NCBI GenBank assembly: GCA_963978895.1
Contig: CAXBUH010000001.1
Coordinates: 1-64,000, forward strand
Length of the DNA: 64,000 bases
Source of the DNA: Erpobdella octoculata
Taxonomy: Eukaryota; Annelida; Clitellata; Hirudinida; Erpobdellidae
Reading direction: 5' to 3'
How positions within the stretch are numbered: position 1 is the first letter of the stretch; each line of letters starts with the position of its first letter. The notes below the pieces were generated by a model, which saw only the letters and a program-made list of their open reading frames with translations, searched no databases and had not been told where the DNA came from. This document shows positions 1-10,957 of this stretch, in pieces. The translations under genes were made by a program, and so were the position numbers.

Positions 1-119
1 GCCCACTTGGCGTTTATCAATTTTTTTTATGGTGCCCTCGATTTTACGGTAATTGAAAGACGTGAGACTTGTTTCAGATGTTTTATTTGGCTTACTGCAG
101 TTTCGGAAATCCTTTTCCA
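1..119 (-). pseudogene. Penelope-like element N-terminal fragment, runs off the window edge
   Basis: On the minus strand a reading frame opens at an ATG at 117-119, inside the adjacent hammerhead motif, and runs without a stop to the window edge, about 40 codons. It carries the pattern seen in the other PLE N-termini here: an aromatic-rich stretch followed by a basic helix ending near KKIDKRQVG. Elsewhere in the window this segment is followed by a KW...FNRAC-type motif, which would lie beyond the edge. The assignment rests on the shared ribozyme-plus-frame arrangement. No catalytic domain is present. Confidence 0.6.
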
Positions 120-135
120 TCTTCAGAGCCCAAAG
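85..135 (-). ncRNA. hammerhead ribozyme motif (PLE-associated), copy 1
   Basis: Read on the minus strand: core CTGAAGA (120-126), stem II closed by TGGA/TTCC, GAA (102-104), a short self-complementary stem III ACTGCAGT, then the H17 position (A). Stem I is GGCT/AGCC with one irregular pair further out. The short stem III matches hammerheads known from Penelope-like retroelements, which are thought to act best as dimers. Cleavage is predicted after H17 and is not shown. Confidence 0.7.
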
Positions 136-183
136 TAACAAACTAAAAGTCAGCGTAAAATAAGAAACAGAAGCAAGACGAAT

Positions 184-309
<126 letters not shown>

Positions 310-497
310 ATTTTCCTATAAAAAGGATATAATTGCACCTATTGTTTTTCCAAAATAACTTTTTTAAATAATTTAAAAAAATATTCTAAATGGCCTAGGA
401 CCTATCCTCAGACATACCAAATGTACACATAAAATTTCATAAAAATCGGTTCGGCCGTTTCGGAGAAGTTCAATTTCAAACACTATGACACGAGATT
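310..497. other. AT-rich spacer, no gene seen
   Basis: Unique-looking AT-rich sequence between two TA tracts. I see no frame or RNA motif in it. The text near 410-480 (cggttcggccgtttcgg) resembles phrases common in invertebrate Helitron ends, but no terminus can be placed. Confidence 0.4.
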
Positions 498-526
498 TAT
501 ATATATATATATGTATATATATTTTC
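498..526. repeat. (TA)n tract at a PLE junction
   Basis: An imperfect TA run immediately follows the truncated end of the PLE fragment at 527-700. Confidence 0.9.
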
Positions 527-700
527 TTTAAGACAAGCTCGATTAAAAATAAGTCTCCATTTAGCCGCTATGAGTTTTATAGATACTTTCTCAATATTTC
601 GGAACAACGTTTTTTGTTTACTGCAACACGTATTAAGAAAAGTATTAACATTTAAAACTTTCTTTATTTCAGACTTACGGGCCGTTTCGGCTTGCGCCAT
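527..700 (-). pseudogene. Penelope-like element N-terminal fragment
   Basis: The frame starts at the ATG at 698-700, inside the hammerhead, with MAQAETARKSEIKK. It contains the signature AAKWRLIFNRACLKE and then runs into (TA)n, which translates as IYIYI. The same signature occurs in the fragments at 3.5, 43.5, 52.7, 56.6, 57.5, 58.1, 58.3 and 59.2 kb, and in the long PLE at 59.2-63.2 kb, where it continues into the reverse transcriptase frame. That identifies it as the start of the PLE ORF. It is truncated at the tract, with no RT or nuclease. Confidence 0.75.
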
Positions 701-712
701 CTTCAGAGTCTG
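670..712 (-). ncRNA. hammerhead ribozyme motif, copy 2
   Basis: Minus strand: stem I CAGACT/AGTCTG (six pairs), core CTGAAGA (700-706), stem II TGGC-loop-GCC, GAA (686-688), stem III ACG/CGT with loop GGCCC shortened to three bases, then A at H17. All core positions fit the CUGANGA...GAAA consensus. The PLE start codon lies within the core and stem II. Confidence 0.8.
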
Positions 713-950
713 TAAATACGATCGCGTAAAAGGAGGCAAAAGATAAGAAAACATGTAATAACTAAATATACAAATAAACTAATACCCTCAAGAAATTATC
801 TCAATAGAAGGATATTAATAAAAATCAAATTTAGACAATGTAATTAAATTAACGTACATAAAATAAACTGGAGTTATGAGGATAAAATAAGTATAATTAA
901 AAACGTTTAATTAAGGATTTAATTTAATCATTTATTATCATAATACTTGC
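713..950 (-). other. PLE 3' untranslated / pLTR-like leader, no gene
   Basis: AT-rich sequence upstream of ribozyme copy 2 on the minus strand. In the other copies this position holds the 3' UTR of the preceding PLE unit. No coding signal seen. Confidence 0.4.
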
Positions 951-975
951 TTTTATTATTATTATTACTGCTACT

Positions 976-1152
976 ATTGCTTTCTTTCTCTCTCTGTTGC
1001 CTCTCGTTTTCGATTCATTTATTGTTCGTTTATCACTTACTCTCCCTTGTGGATCTTGTCGGTTTTGTAAAAATAAAGTCTTACGAAATTATAAAGCTTG
1101 CGGTGTTAATTCTCTTCGTAACAAATATACTTCGGTTCCTAAAACTGTTACA
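976..1152 (+). repeat. truncated copy of the LTR at 1.6-2.0 kb
   Basis: 177 bp matching 1819-1995 with one difference noticed by eye (cggt versus ctgt in the middle). It contains an AATAAA at 1071 and ends in TGTTACA, so it corresponds to the R-U5 end of the LTR. The U3 part is missing. Confidence 0.75.
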
Positions 1153-1598
1153 ATCAGAAGTGAAATAAAATGTAAAAGAAATTATTTGTGCGAGTTATTA
1201 TCAAATATTTTTAAAGAAATAAATTACTTATTTAAGTGAATTTGAGTTCCGTAGTTTCAAACCAGGTGGCAAATTCTTTGCTGAAACTCTGTGTTTCTAT
1301 AATTGAAAACTATCCAGTTTTATCTTTCAGATATAACTTTTATTTGTATTGCAGCTAAAAAGCTGGATTGGAACAATGGGAAATCACATAATATGAATTA
1401 TAGTATATGAAATGTTAGTGTGAAATAAAGATGAATATAAGATAAAGATAAAAACAGATAGAATAAAATATAATCAAATCAGATCAAGTATTATTTTACA
1501 ATGAACTAGTATCATTGTAAGTTCATTGATCAACAGTGGAGAATCACACAATAAGAGTTATAGTAGATTATTGAATGAGATGTTAAAATGAAATGAAC
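1153..1598. other. AT-rich sequence between LTR copies, no gene seen
   Basis: Contains short local repeats such as gagaatcacacaataagagttatagtag, an echo of aatcacataatatgaattatagtatatg. No coding potential recognised. Confidence 0.4.
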
Positions 1599-1600
1599 TG

Positions 1601-1995
1601 TGTGGTGACCGTGACGCATTTATAATTAAATCCTGCAACGCATGTGTCATTCGCACCACAGGATGCAATGGACATTTTTATGACCATCGTTTTCGTAACA
1701 TACAACATGGACTCCTTAATAAAAGCTAGCTTTTATTTAGGAGTCCATGCATACAAGTGTCAGCTGACGGCCTATAAATAAGGGTAGCCAGCCCAAACAG
1801 AGGGTCGTTGTTGTTTTGATTGCTTTCTTTCTCTCTCTGTTGCCTCTCGTTTTCGATTCATTTATTGTTCGTTTATCACTTACTCTCCCTTGTGGATCTT
1901 GTCTGTTTTGTAAAAATAAAGTCTTACGAAATTATAAAGCTTGCGGTGTTAATTCTCTTCGTAACAAATATACTTCGGTTCCTAAAACTGTTACA
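1601..1995 (+). mobile_element. solo LTR of an LTR retrotransposon
   Basis: Begins TGTGGTGACC and ends TGTTACA (TG...CA). A TATA-like CCTATAAATA lies at about 1769 and AATAAA at about 1916, in the order expected for U3-R-U5. No gag or pol follows; a PLE fragment starts downstream. The left end could lie 2 bp upstream because TG is repeated there. Superfamily not determined. Confidence 0.6.
1706..1749. repeat. perfect-ended inverted repeat in the LTR U3
   Basis: CATGGACTCCT at the left pairs with AGGAGTCCATG at the right around an AAAAGCTAGCTTTT centre. It forms a strong hairpin or a palindromic binding site just upstream of the TATA-like box. Confidence 0.8.
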
Positions 1996-2078
1996 ATAAG
2001 CAATTTTAATTATTAACATGACAGTTCATTGCTCTATTATATTATTGACTGAATTTATAATGAGATCACCATTTATTT

Positions 2079-2157
<79 letters not shown>
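2079..2157. repeat. (TA)n tract at a PLE junction
   Basis: About 77 bp of TA abut the 5' end of the PLE C-terminal fragment. Confidence 0.97.
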
Positions 2158-2158
<1 letters not shown>

Positions 2159-2890
2159 AAACAAACGATCTCTTCCGATAACATGGGTGGCAACTCGACG
2201 ACAAGTTTACCTGCTGCTGTAACTTGTCATCAGCGTACAAGTGATGTGCAAGACAATACTCGTGATAGATCCGTAGACTCTCATACCTCGGATCTACCAC
2301 TTACAAAAGTCAGTTGTTGTATCTCTCGTGGTGACATACCCGTCACCCTCTCTACAACTGAAAACGAGTCTGATGTGGACGATCAAGTCTTCATGATGGC
2401 TCTGGACGGCACAGAATTGTCGCTCGTTTCTTGCGTTTCTGTCGGCCGTGACAGCGGATCTCATTCGCTGAGCGCTGGCAATCAAAGGCGCCACACTTCA
2501 TTTCATTCTTTTGGATCGCGCGGTCGGCCTGATTCCGGAAGAAAAGTCGATCTTCATGAAATGGCCCGCTGTGCTTCAGCTCGGGACGTTACACATGGAG
2601 ATGGCCAAACACTGTTTGGCGATAACGTCGTTTTTCCCACCAACTTCATCTCGTCTTCAGTCGATGGTGCTGCAGGCAACTTTGAAGAAAATAATCTTCT
2701 ATCGTTGTCTCATGGCTTGCTCGGCGATGAAGACAATACTTTGACCAGCGGGCAACTTGACGCTTTCGTCCCAGTTGAACTTCATGACGTTCAGCCTGGA
2801 TGCGAGGATGGTGCGGGGCTCAGTGGTTCGAATACTACTTTTGAGCATCTCACTTACAATGATAATATTAATAAGCGGCGACGGCGCTAA
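2158..2890 (+). pseudogene. probable PLE C-terminal extension fragment
   Basis: An open frame leaves the TA tract and runs 244 codons to a TAA at 2888-2890; an internal ATG is at 2183. The protein is Ser/Asp/Gly-rich, has no recognised domain, and ends in a basic tail NINKRRRR. Its position is informative: TA tract, this frame, about 490 bp untranslated, hammerhead at 3381, PLE N-terminal fragment, TA tract. The better PLE at 59.8-61.5 kb has the same order and ends NITLRRR, and the copy at 58.6 kb ends NITQRKRKN. I infer that this is the tail of a PLE protein downstream of a deleted GIY-YIG domain. No direct homology to a named domain is visible. Confidence 0.5.
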
Positions 2891-3380
2891 TTGCCGTCCG
2901 ACCGTATACAATAGCCTTGTCTTAGATTATGTTACTGCCAATATTTTTGTGCCCGTGCTTGTCGTTCTTTGTGTTGTTCACAAGTCGTACAACGCCGCTC
3001 CGTATGGTTACGTTTTTCACCTATCGAGCGTTTAACGTGTTTTAACTTGTCTTTCCTGTGTTTTAATTACTTATTTAGTTCTAAATTATTGAAAAAATAT
3101 CATCGATTTTGTTGGGCTACTTTTCCTCGAACTCTATTTAATTTCAAAGTGAGTTTCGCTCTTTGTAACTCATTTAATGTGGTCGCTTTTTTTTCCTTCT
3201 GTTTTTTTTAACCTAAATTTCAATGTGTTCCATCTATCAATAGCCGTATTAATTTATTAACTGAAAACTGATTCAGCCTAGCTCTAATTAAATGTCTCCG
3301 TCTAAGCCTAAGTATTTCTGATTTTTAACTCTTCCCTTTCAACTTTTATAATATTTAATATTTAATTTATTGTTTAACAT
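2891..3380 (+). other. PLE 3' untranslated region
   Basis: Sequence between the C-terminal frame and the ribozyme. T-rich, without a convincing frame. Confidence 0.45.
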
Positions 3381-3428
3381 AGGGTTCTGAAGATGGCTTT
3401 TTATAGCTGAAACTGGCCAGTTAACCCT
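3381..3428 (+). ncRNA. hammerhead ribozyme motif, copy 3
   Basis: Stem I AGGGTT/AACCCT (six pairs), core CTGAAGA (3387-3393), stem II GGCT/AGCT, GAA (3409-3411), stem III ACTGGCCAGT, T at H17. The ATG in the core leads to a stop after five codons here, so in this copy the ribozyme-embedded start is dead. Confidence 0.8.
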
Positions 3429-3686
<258 letters not shown>

Positions 3687-3699
3687 ATATAAGATCGAA

Positions 3700-4130
3700 G
3701 ATAGGAAGAACGTGATATTGAATTATTGAAAGTTCTTAAGAGAATATGGCAAGAACGATGTTTGAAATCTTTTAGTTTTACGGAAAGGGACCGGATATTC
3801 TGAAGCATTTCGCAGCTTCGATAGAGGTTCTGGATCTCGCCGAGACGGCATGAGGTGGTGAAGGCAGCTGGATGGTTGGCGAACAGACTGAAAGAAATCG
3901 CGAGTCAGCCTCTCGCGCCTGTGGTGTAGTGAGGAGATCCCCGCAGTCATCAGAGCAGCGTCGTACTTCAAGTCACCGTATATGATGCGCAATGCCCGTA
4001 TCTGCTGCGATTCAATTTTGGATGACAGCTTCTTTGCTAGCATGCTGTGCCATACATGACAAGCATATTCCAGTATGGGTCGGATGACTGTTATGTAAAA
4101 GCAGAAGGCGTCCTTCTGGCAAACACAAGA
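3700..4130 (-). pseudogene. LINE ORF2 C-terminal region (thumb and beyond)
   Basis: On the minus strand the frame reads FYITVIRPILEYACHVWH and continues into the 106-codon stretch at 3723-4043 (SKIESQQIRALRIIYGD...). This is the usual region after the LINE reverse transcriptase palm. It is out of frame with the RT piece at 4131-5640, so a frameshift lies near 4130. The 3' end of the element is probably near 3690-3720, just before the TA tract. Confidence 0.75.
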
Positions 4131-5640
4131 TCATCGTAGGATTTTAAAAAAGTGCATCCTGGAGGCGGTTTTCGAGCATATGGCCGCAACGTGATCGTCC
4201 CATTTCAATGTGGATGAGATATTCACGCCTAGAAGCCTAAATGATGTCACACGCTCAATGATTGCTCCATCCATTGTCAAAGTAGGAGGAAGATTTTTAA
4301 TATTTATGTGGTTTAATTTTGACCAATTCAACAGTTGCTGATAGATGTTCTCCATTACGCTGCTTTGATCTTTTCTGAGGATTTCGGATGCCGTCGTGTC
4401 ATCTATGAACTTGTGTAGCAGACAGTCCAGCCTAAATCCGTCAATAAGGATGACAAACATCAAGGGACCCAACCAGGTGCCCTGGGGCATTCCTCCATTC
4501 AATGTCATCCAGTTTGAGAATATGCTTCCAATCTTGACACGCTGCCGTCTCCCGTCGAGGAATGAGTAAATCCACCTGATGATGTAGGCTGGAACATTCA
4601 AGGAGATGAGTTTGGACAACAGAATGGAATGGTTAACATGATCAAAAGCCTTCGCGTAGTCCACAAAGACGGCGTGGACGGAGGACCCAGCGTCGAGGGC
4701 TGCATTCCAATTGTGGACGATATCGACGAGTGCATGCGTTGTTGAACGACCTTTAAGAGCACCAAATTGTTGGGAGTCTAGCTTGTCCGATACAGCCGAT
4801 AGGAGCCGCTGGCCAATGAACCACTCCAGGTGTTTTGCAAGAGTTGGGGTCAGTGAGATTGGGCGCAGGTCGTCTTCAATTGTCCTCGGCGGAGTCGATT
4901 TGGGAACTGGGACTACATTTGACTGCTTCCAGATGTCAGGAATTACTCCTTCGGCTATGGATGCATTGAAAATTGCAGTTATTGGTCCACTGATATAAGA
5001 CGCCAAGTCATGGAGGATCCAGTTGGGTATGCCGTCCGGTCCTGGCGATTTGAATACGTCTGTTGACATCAACCTCCGTTCCACTTGCTCCTCACTGATT
5101 GTAATTGGCGCGATGTCCAGCTGTTCAGGAGGGATCGTTTTCAGTATATCCGAGTTCAATGGCTGAATGTCACTGGAGACCATGTGGAAGAATTTGTTGA
5201 TCTCATTCGCGAGTTTCATCATATCACCATCATAGTTCTTGTTAGCCAATCCAGTGAGGGATTCATTGGTTGATGTTGACATTCCTGTGACGTTCTTAAC
5301 CCTCGACCACCAGTTGCGGGAATCAGCACGTCGGAGGCCATCCACTTTGTTTTCGTAGTATTTTTTTCGCAATGATTTGGCATAGCGCTGGACTTTATTC
5401 CGGTAGGATTTGTATTTTTCCTGGTTGCCCTGGAGGAAGGCATGTTGTCGTATGCGGATAAGTCTTCGGAACGTGTCATTGACCCACGGCTTATCAGTTG
5501 AATGACGTTTTATTTCGTATGTGGGCAGATGTTGGTTGAGTAGATCGTGTATTCTGCTGTTGAAGAATAGTAGCATTTCGGAGCAATTCTGCATGGATGT
5601 CATCGGTGACCAGTCGATGCCCCTCAAATCCTGCGCAAAC
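4131..5640 (-). pseudogene. LINE reverse transcriptase domain
   Basis: About 500 codons. RT landmarks in order: KSPGPDGIPNWIL, DLRPISLTPTLAK, DYAKAFDHVNHSILL, GMPQGTWLGPL and the catalytic-box variant HKFIDDTT, where most LINEs have F/YADD. The element is non-LTR and CR1/jockey-like in layout, with endonuclease upstream and RT downstream. The reading frame itself is clean, but a frameshift near 5650 separates it from the endonuclease piece and another near 4130 separates it from the C-terminus, so this copy is dead. It would have reverse-transcribed its own RNA at a nicked target. Confidence 0.85.
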
Positions 5641-5667
5641 AGCGATCTCCCATTTCGGCTCTTGCTT

Positions 5668-6160
5668 CTAATAGTAACAAGTTGATCGGAGCCTCGTTCT
5701 GGAGTGATCTGGAGTGATTGAAGATGAAGGGGCGAACATCACAACATTATGGTCAGATTTTCCAACGGGTGGCAAAATTACCGGGTTATTATACCATTCT
5801 GGAATGTTTGTGTATATTTTGTCCAAAGTGGCAAATTCTCTTGTCACCGATTTCACGACCTGTTTGAGTGGGAAAGATATGATCAACGAGTCTTGAAATT
5901 GATTGAAGTCGCCCGTTAGTATGATTTTTGCCGAGGGGTGAAGTTTAACGACCTGATCGAGGCATTTGAGCAGGTACTGTGAGAGTGCCCAGTTGTCACC
6001 ATCTGGAGGGTGATATACAACTCCTATTAGGATATGGGATATTTCCCTTGGCATTCTAAACTGTCTTGTTAGTATCCATATCACCTCAAATTGATCCTCC
6101 TCCATTGACTCAAGACTGTCCCGAAAAAACATCAACACTCCGCCACCTCTCCAGCCCCGT
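5668..6160 (-). pseudogene. LINE apurinic-type endonuclease, C-terminal part
   Basis: The frame carries GVVYHPP, ILTGDFNQFQDS and VGKSDHNVVMF, the standard late motifs of the exonuclease-endonuclease-phosphatase fold. Reading upstream of the ATG at 6138 gives GGGVLMFFRDS, still in frame, so the domain continues to about 6155, where the match stops. The N-terminal half with the first catalytic residues is missing, which is a typical 5' truncation. It is followed by the RT frame at 4131-5640. Confidence 0.8.
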
Positions 6161-6510
6161 AGGCAGGATTTAGTGAGTGGGGGGCTATGAAAAACCTACT
6201 GACGAACGAGGGCACCGATAAGGAGATTCGCCAAAGCATTTTGTAGCATTTGGCACAAAATGGCATCCAATATCGGATATCATATTATGTGATTTTAGGT
6301 TTTCTAAGAGTTGCAATATTGTTGCTTGTAATAACAAAAGTTAACAATTTTCATAGGCAATTTTTTCAAATAATAGTATGCTTGTTGTTATCCACAATCT
6401 TGATTTTTGATGTGGGCATGGCCCACCAATGGGATGACAACATTGAATCAAATTTAATTATTGATTAAGACAACCGTTATAGTCCACAATACAATAACTT
6501 CCTTATTTTA
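6161..6510. other. no gene seen
   Basis: AT-rich sequence downstream of the LINE 5' truncation. The short frame at 6250-6468 has no recognisable motif. Confidence 0.4.
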
Positions 6511-7225
6511 TTTTTGATAAAAACTTGTACACCTGAATCAAATGCCAAAAAATCAATAAAATGAAATCGGATTTAAATATTTGTCTTGACAAAGATCAAA
6601 TCACATTACAATAAAATGTACTATTTAGTTAAGCTTCTCATTTTAAGTTACTACACTTACTACACATCCATTCATGTGTTACACATAAAACTTGTCATCA
6701 GTTTCTAAACAATCTAAATAGAAGATTAGATTATATATCAAGTATATCATTATACTTATATTGTTATAAAAATTGTGTGGTTTGACAGTTAGCTTTAAAT
6801 TGTTTCTTCGAATTAATCAGTTCCGCAATATTGGGGTTAATAGTATTGCACTGTCAAAATAGCGCTAAAAAATACTAAATTATGAAAATAGTTTGAATTA
6901 TTGAGAGTCCTTCAAAAATCGAAAACCAATGTTTGTCAGCTAAATTGAATTAGCTTTTTTCTCTGTTCTAAAACTGTAAAATTGAAGTTATTATAGTATT
7001 GTAAGACTATAAGTCCAAGCACAGATTAAGAAACTGATGACAATTTTCATGTGTAAAACATGAATGGATGTTTAGTAGCTTGAAATAAGAAACTAAACTA
7101 AAATGTGCATTTTATTATAATGTGGTTTGATCATTGGCAAGACAATTATTTGAATCCAATTTTATTTTATTGCATTCTTGGTATTTGATATAGGTGTTCA
7201 CACTTTTATCAAAAATTTTGATGAA
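6511..7225. mobile_element. foldback-type (long inverted repeat) non-autonomous element
   Basis: The segment at about 6511-6712 reappears in reverse complement at about 7026-7218, with imperfect identity. Matching marks are tccattcatg/catgaatgga, gtcatcagtttct/agaaactgatgac and caccTGAATCAAATgcc/ggtATTTGATataggtg. The roughly 300-bp centre has no frame. I could not identify a target duplication, so the class is unknown. Confidence 0.65.
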
Positions 7226-7284
7226 TTACTATTACAACAAAATGCGACGTGATTGAATAGAAACTTTCTGCAAGAAGGTATCCA

Positions 7285-7905
7285 TATCAATTGCTTTACA
7301 GAGCGATTTTTCAAATGCCAAAAGTACAAGTTTACTCTTTCTCTCATTGGACATTGATCTTCTCTGTGGTCATAGTACTTGTGTTAGACAAGAAAATGAA
7401 TTTTCAGAAATGGCAGTCGAGATGCCGAGAGTCATTGCAGCTGAATAGTGCCAATGTAAAGTTGAAAATGCATCTTTATAGTCCAGCATAAAATCCATCA
7501 CTTCCTGGAGACTGCAGACTGGTTGAAATTCGTTTTTTAGAAACTACTTGCAATGAGAGCCTCGTCTGCAATATATTTTTCAACATCATCATGCATGTCT
7601 TGTTTTAGCAGTTGCGTAAACGGTTTAAGGTCGTTGACATCTAAAAACTTGTCTGATGTTGGTAGAAGAGCAGACACTGCACAAGTCAAACATTTAGAAG
7701 AACCATCAACAAACCTCTCCACCAACTCTCCTAATATACTGTCCAACATGCTAAAATAAACAGCACAAAGCTGATTCCACTCTGGTGAACACTCTTGCGA
7801 CTCTTGCTCATCACTCTGTCCAAGAGTAGACATAACTACAGAATCACGTAGCGTGCTACTCTGTAACTTTTGCCTTTTTTGGTATGGCTTGTAGCAATGG
7901 TTCAT
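7285..7905 (-). pseudogene. hAT transposase C-terminal fragment (ZMYM1/P52rIPK-like)
   Basis: The minus-strand frame at 7537-7905 (122 codons) resembles the late part of hAT-type transposases annotated as zinc-finger MYM-type proteins. Beyond a frame break, a second frame near 7290-7440 reads ISENSFSCL and SMSNERKSKLVLLAFEKSL, which looks like the hAT dimerisation region. One stop lies between these blocks. The catalytic N-terminal portion is not seen. The assignment is by recalled family resemblance only. Confidence 0.55.
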
Positions 7906-8275
7906 CTATTATCTCGACTTCATTTACTTTTTTATTTAATTTTATTTAATACATTTATAATTAAATTTAAACTCCAGATCGTAACTTCATCATCACATGG
8001 CTGGCTTAGGTGTAAATAAGGTGAAAAAACTGCCAAATATTCTAGTGGGGCGGCTTACATTTTTTAGGGGGGGGGGGGGGCTTATCTGTTTAATAAGTTC
8101 GTGCTCGAGCGCTATTGAACACCAAGTAAATAGCGCTATAAAAATTTAATGGATTGATTGATTACAACATAGAAGTAAATTAACGGTAGTAGCGAGCACA
8201 GCACGGTTAAAAGATGACATATTGTAACCTTAGTTAAGCGGTCCGTTGCGTTAACAACGCTGTGTGAATACCAGT

Positions 8276-8391
8276 TAAATTTAACAACAAACTTTTCAAC
8301 CGCCAGTTATTTTTTTACCCTTGGTTAGCGGTTAACGACGGTTGGTGATACGGCCCCAGGTAAATTTAACAACAAACTTTTCAACCGCCAG
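8276..8391. repeat. 31-bp direct repeat within a GGGCCGTATTCA-type MITE
   Basis: The 31-bp segment starting taaatttaacaacaaac occurs identically at 8276 and 8361. It is flanked by ggttggtgatacggcccc and by ggggccgtattcaccaacc, which are near-reverse complements. This looks like abutting MITE ends. Confidence 0.6.
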
Positions 8392-8429
8392 GGGCCGTAT
8401 TCACCAACCGCAGTTTAATTAACTAGGTT

Positions 8430-10511
8430 GAGCCCCGTAGTTACGGTAAAACGGCTTAACGGATGGTTGCTAAACTTGTTGTTGCAAATCGTATTCATGA
8501 ACGCTGGTTCAGCTCGTCGTATTGCAACGAGTAATAGTCTGGTAGATTTAGCTTTTGGTTCGGAAATTTTAATAGACAAGCCAAAAAGTACATTAAACTA
8601 TAGAATTTGTTATAACTAAGAGCTGGAAAGAGATACCAGATATAGATCGGTCCCTAAAAAAAGTTATTAGCAAAAGAAGTTGCTCAAAACTCGCGCATCT
8701 GTTTATTAACGCCAACCAATCAAAAGCCAGCTTTTTCTATTTCTGCGTAAAAAGTGACGCTTAATTTACAAATTATCTCCACGAAATTTAAACTTTTTAC
8801 GCTCAAATGCTCATAAAACAGTTTAGTTATTTATTTCTATGTTTTTTTAACGAAACTTTTATTTTCCGTTTGCTTATGGAGCTGCCCGAAGAATGTTGTT
8901 ATCAAATGCTTAAACTAGTTTAAATCCTCTGTATAAACGATTATGTACACTCAACTAGTCTACGTTTTCGAAATTCTCCAGTATTTAAAAAGCAATGCAA
9001 CCTGAAAACACAACCTTGTTTGAAAATAGCTGAAGGGGGTGCCGGTTATGGGAATCTTACCACTTTTTAAAGGAAGACCATGCTCAAACATCTTAAAGAC
9101 AAGAAATTTATCAAACACTGGTTTTTAGAACAACATAAATTTTAATTCTAGAAACAAAGTATAAGTTTCAAATTAAATAATTATAATAATAACTGTTATC
9201 TAGCTTCAAAAATCATTATATTGAGCACAATTCAGTTGAGCAGAATAGTCAGATCTTCATCTACGAATTTACTTCTTGTGTCCACCACACATATCAAGAG
9301 TGCTGTAGACAAAAAGGTTCGGGATTGCCAGACTGAGAATGGTTTGCCAGCTGCTGTTACATTGGCTGTGACACTTCAGTGATTCCGAAGAGACATTCTA
9401 AACACTAAAAACTGACTAACACCACTTTAAACATTGTCAAATTTTAATTCAATTCAGACACTGTTAGCAACTTTTGTCGTGCTGGCTGAAGTAAACTGGG
9501 AAGTGTAGATTATGAGGATTTTTTAGATAAATAATGCACATCATATCATAGTCAAATTGTTTGCTGTTTATTATAACACACAAGCAAACAGTTTTGACAT
9601 TGAGACAATGCTTAGCAATATATCCTCATGTGCAGAAGAACGTGTTACAACAATAATAGACGTGTAACTGGAGGAAAGATACAAGAGCTATTTTAATAAG
9701 CATCAAAACCCTGCAGAACAAAGAAGACATTTTCTCAAGAACTTGATAAGTTTCTATATATCACTTTAAATAAAAATGTAACTGCTCACATTGGCCAACT
9801 CTGACATTTACACATATTTCACTATTATAGATATTATTTACAAGACCACTAATATAAAGTCAGTTATCTTAAACTTTGTCACAGCAGCATTTACAAGCAT
9901 ATACAAGTACCTTCAAAACTGTTTTAAGAGCATCAACTTTTTTGCCAATTTGAAGAATAAATACGTCCAACAACAAAGCCTAATTAAAATAGTATCTCAT
10001 CGATTTTAACCGTTTTTCATACAGGCCTCCACATATATCGCCCTTAAACATATCTACTTCAAAATTATCAGTATGAAGAGAGTTATTACAAACTTTACCA
10101 TAGCAATGTTTACAGGCAGATACAATGTAGCTCATATTTAAAACATGAACAACTTTTAGAAGAGCATGGGCTTTTTTAAAAATCTCACATTTACAACTTA
10201 TACAATAATTAGGCTATCTGGGCTATCAGGTGCTGCCTCTATATCAGTATTAATGAGACACAACTTAAAATCTATTTTTGAAACATTAACAAAAAAAACT
10301 TTTAACATTTGCAATTAAATACAAGTTAAATAAACCTGATTTTTCAAGCTCTTCGTTCATTTCATTTATGTTTGCCAAAAAATTTTCTTTGTTCAAAAAA
10401 TTCAATTTAAATTGGAAAATTATTGCTGTTGCTAGAAGATATTCTTCATTTTCCAAAACAGGACCAAATCGTTTTTCTATACCTTGAGATAGTGTTTGTA
10501 AAAGAGCATTG
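8430..10511. other. 2-kb AT-rich stretch without recognisable genes
   Basis: The short frames at 8428-8619 and 9791-10009 show no domain or motif. No tandem array or RNA gene recognised. Confidence 0.45.
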
Positions 10512-10516
10512 ATGGT

Positions 10517-10687
10517 TGTTGTGACGAGACACTCCAGGTGTAATCAGGTGCGCCTTCCAAGCTAGCTACCGAGTTGTTGCGAGAAAGTTCTGTTTAGTGT
10601 TTTGCGAGTTGCGCGGTATTTACATTACATGTTTCTTGTTATTTATATTGTGTTTAGAAAGAATAAAGTTTTCTGAAAGACACAACA
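10517..10687 (+). repeat. 5' LTR of the Gypsy element
   Basis: 171 bp, TGTTGTGACG...GACACAACA, with AATAAA at about 10662. Confidence 0.92.
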
Positions 10688-10957
10688 ATTGGCGCAGTTG
10701 ATAAATTAATTAAATTGTTCGCTGAGCAAGAGAGATATCGCTCAGAACAAGAAAGACTTCGCGAAAAAGAACGAGCAGAACACATAAAACAAATGGAGAG
10801 GTTGATTTTGAGTTTACAACCATCGGCAACAAATATTCCCAGTTTTGAAGCTTTCGACCCTTTGAAAGAATTATGGAAAGATTACTGGGCAAGGTTTGAA
10901 ACTTTCACTGGTGCTCATTCGGTTCCTGGTCGAAAAATACCTCGTTTTCTTGACTAA
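10688..10957 (+). pseudogene. Gypsy gag, N-terminal part
   Basis: The open frame enters from the primer-site region without an obvious ATG (GAVDKLIKLFAEQERYR...). It encodes a charged, probably helical segment followed by LWKDYWARFETFTG, the beginning of a gag capsid fold. The frame stops at 10957, and the remaining capsid continues in another frame from about 10940, so there is a small indel near 10945-10955. How translation starts is unclear; a non-AUG start or an upstream LTR start is possible. Confidence 0.75.

Noticed and set aside
947..1168. Leucine-rich hydrophobic frame as a small membrane protein
   Set aside because: The frame lies across a (TTA)n stretch and the LTR R-U5 end, and the duplicate LTR shares the DNA but not a conserved start.
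7291..7491. Plus-strand frame as a gene
   Set aside because: It is antisense to the hAT dimerisation-domain remnant.
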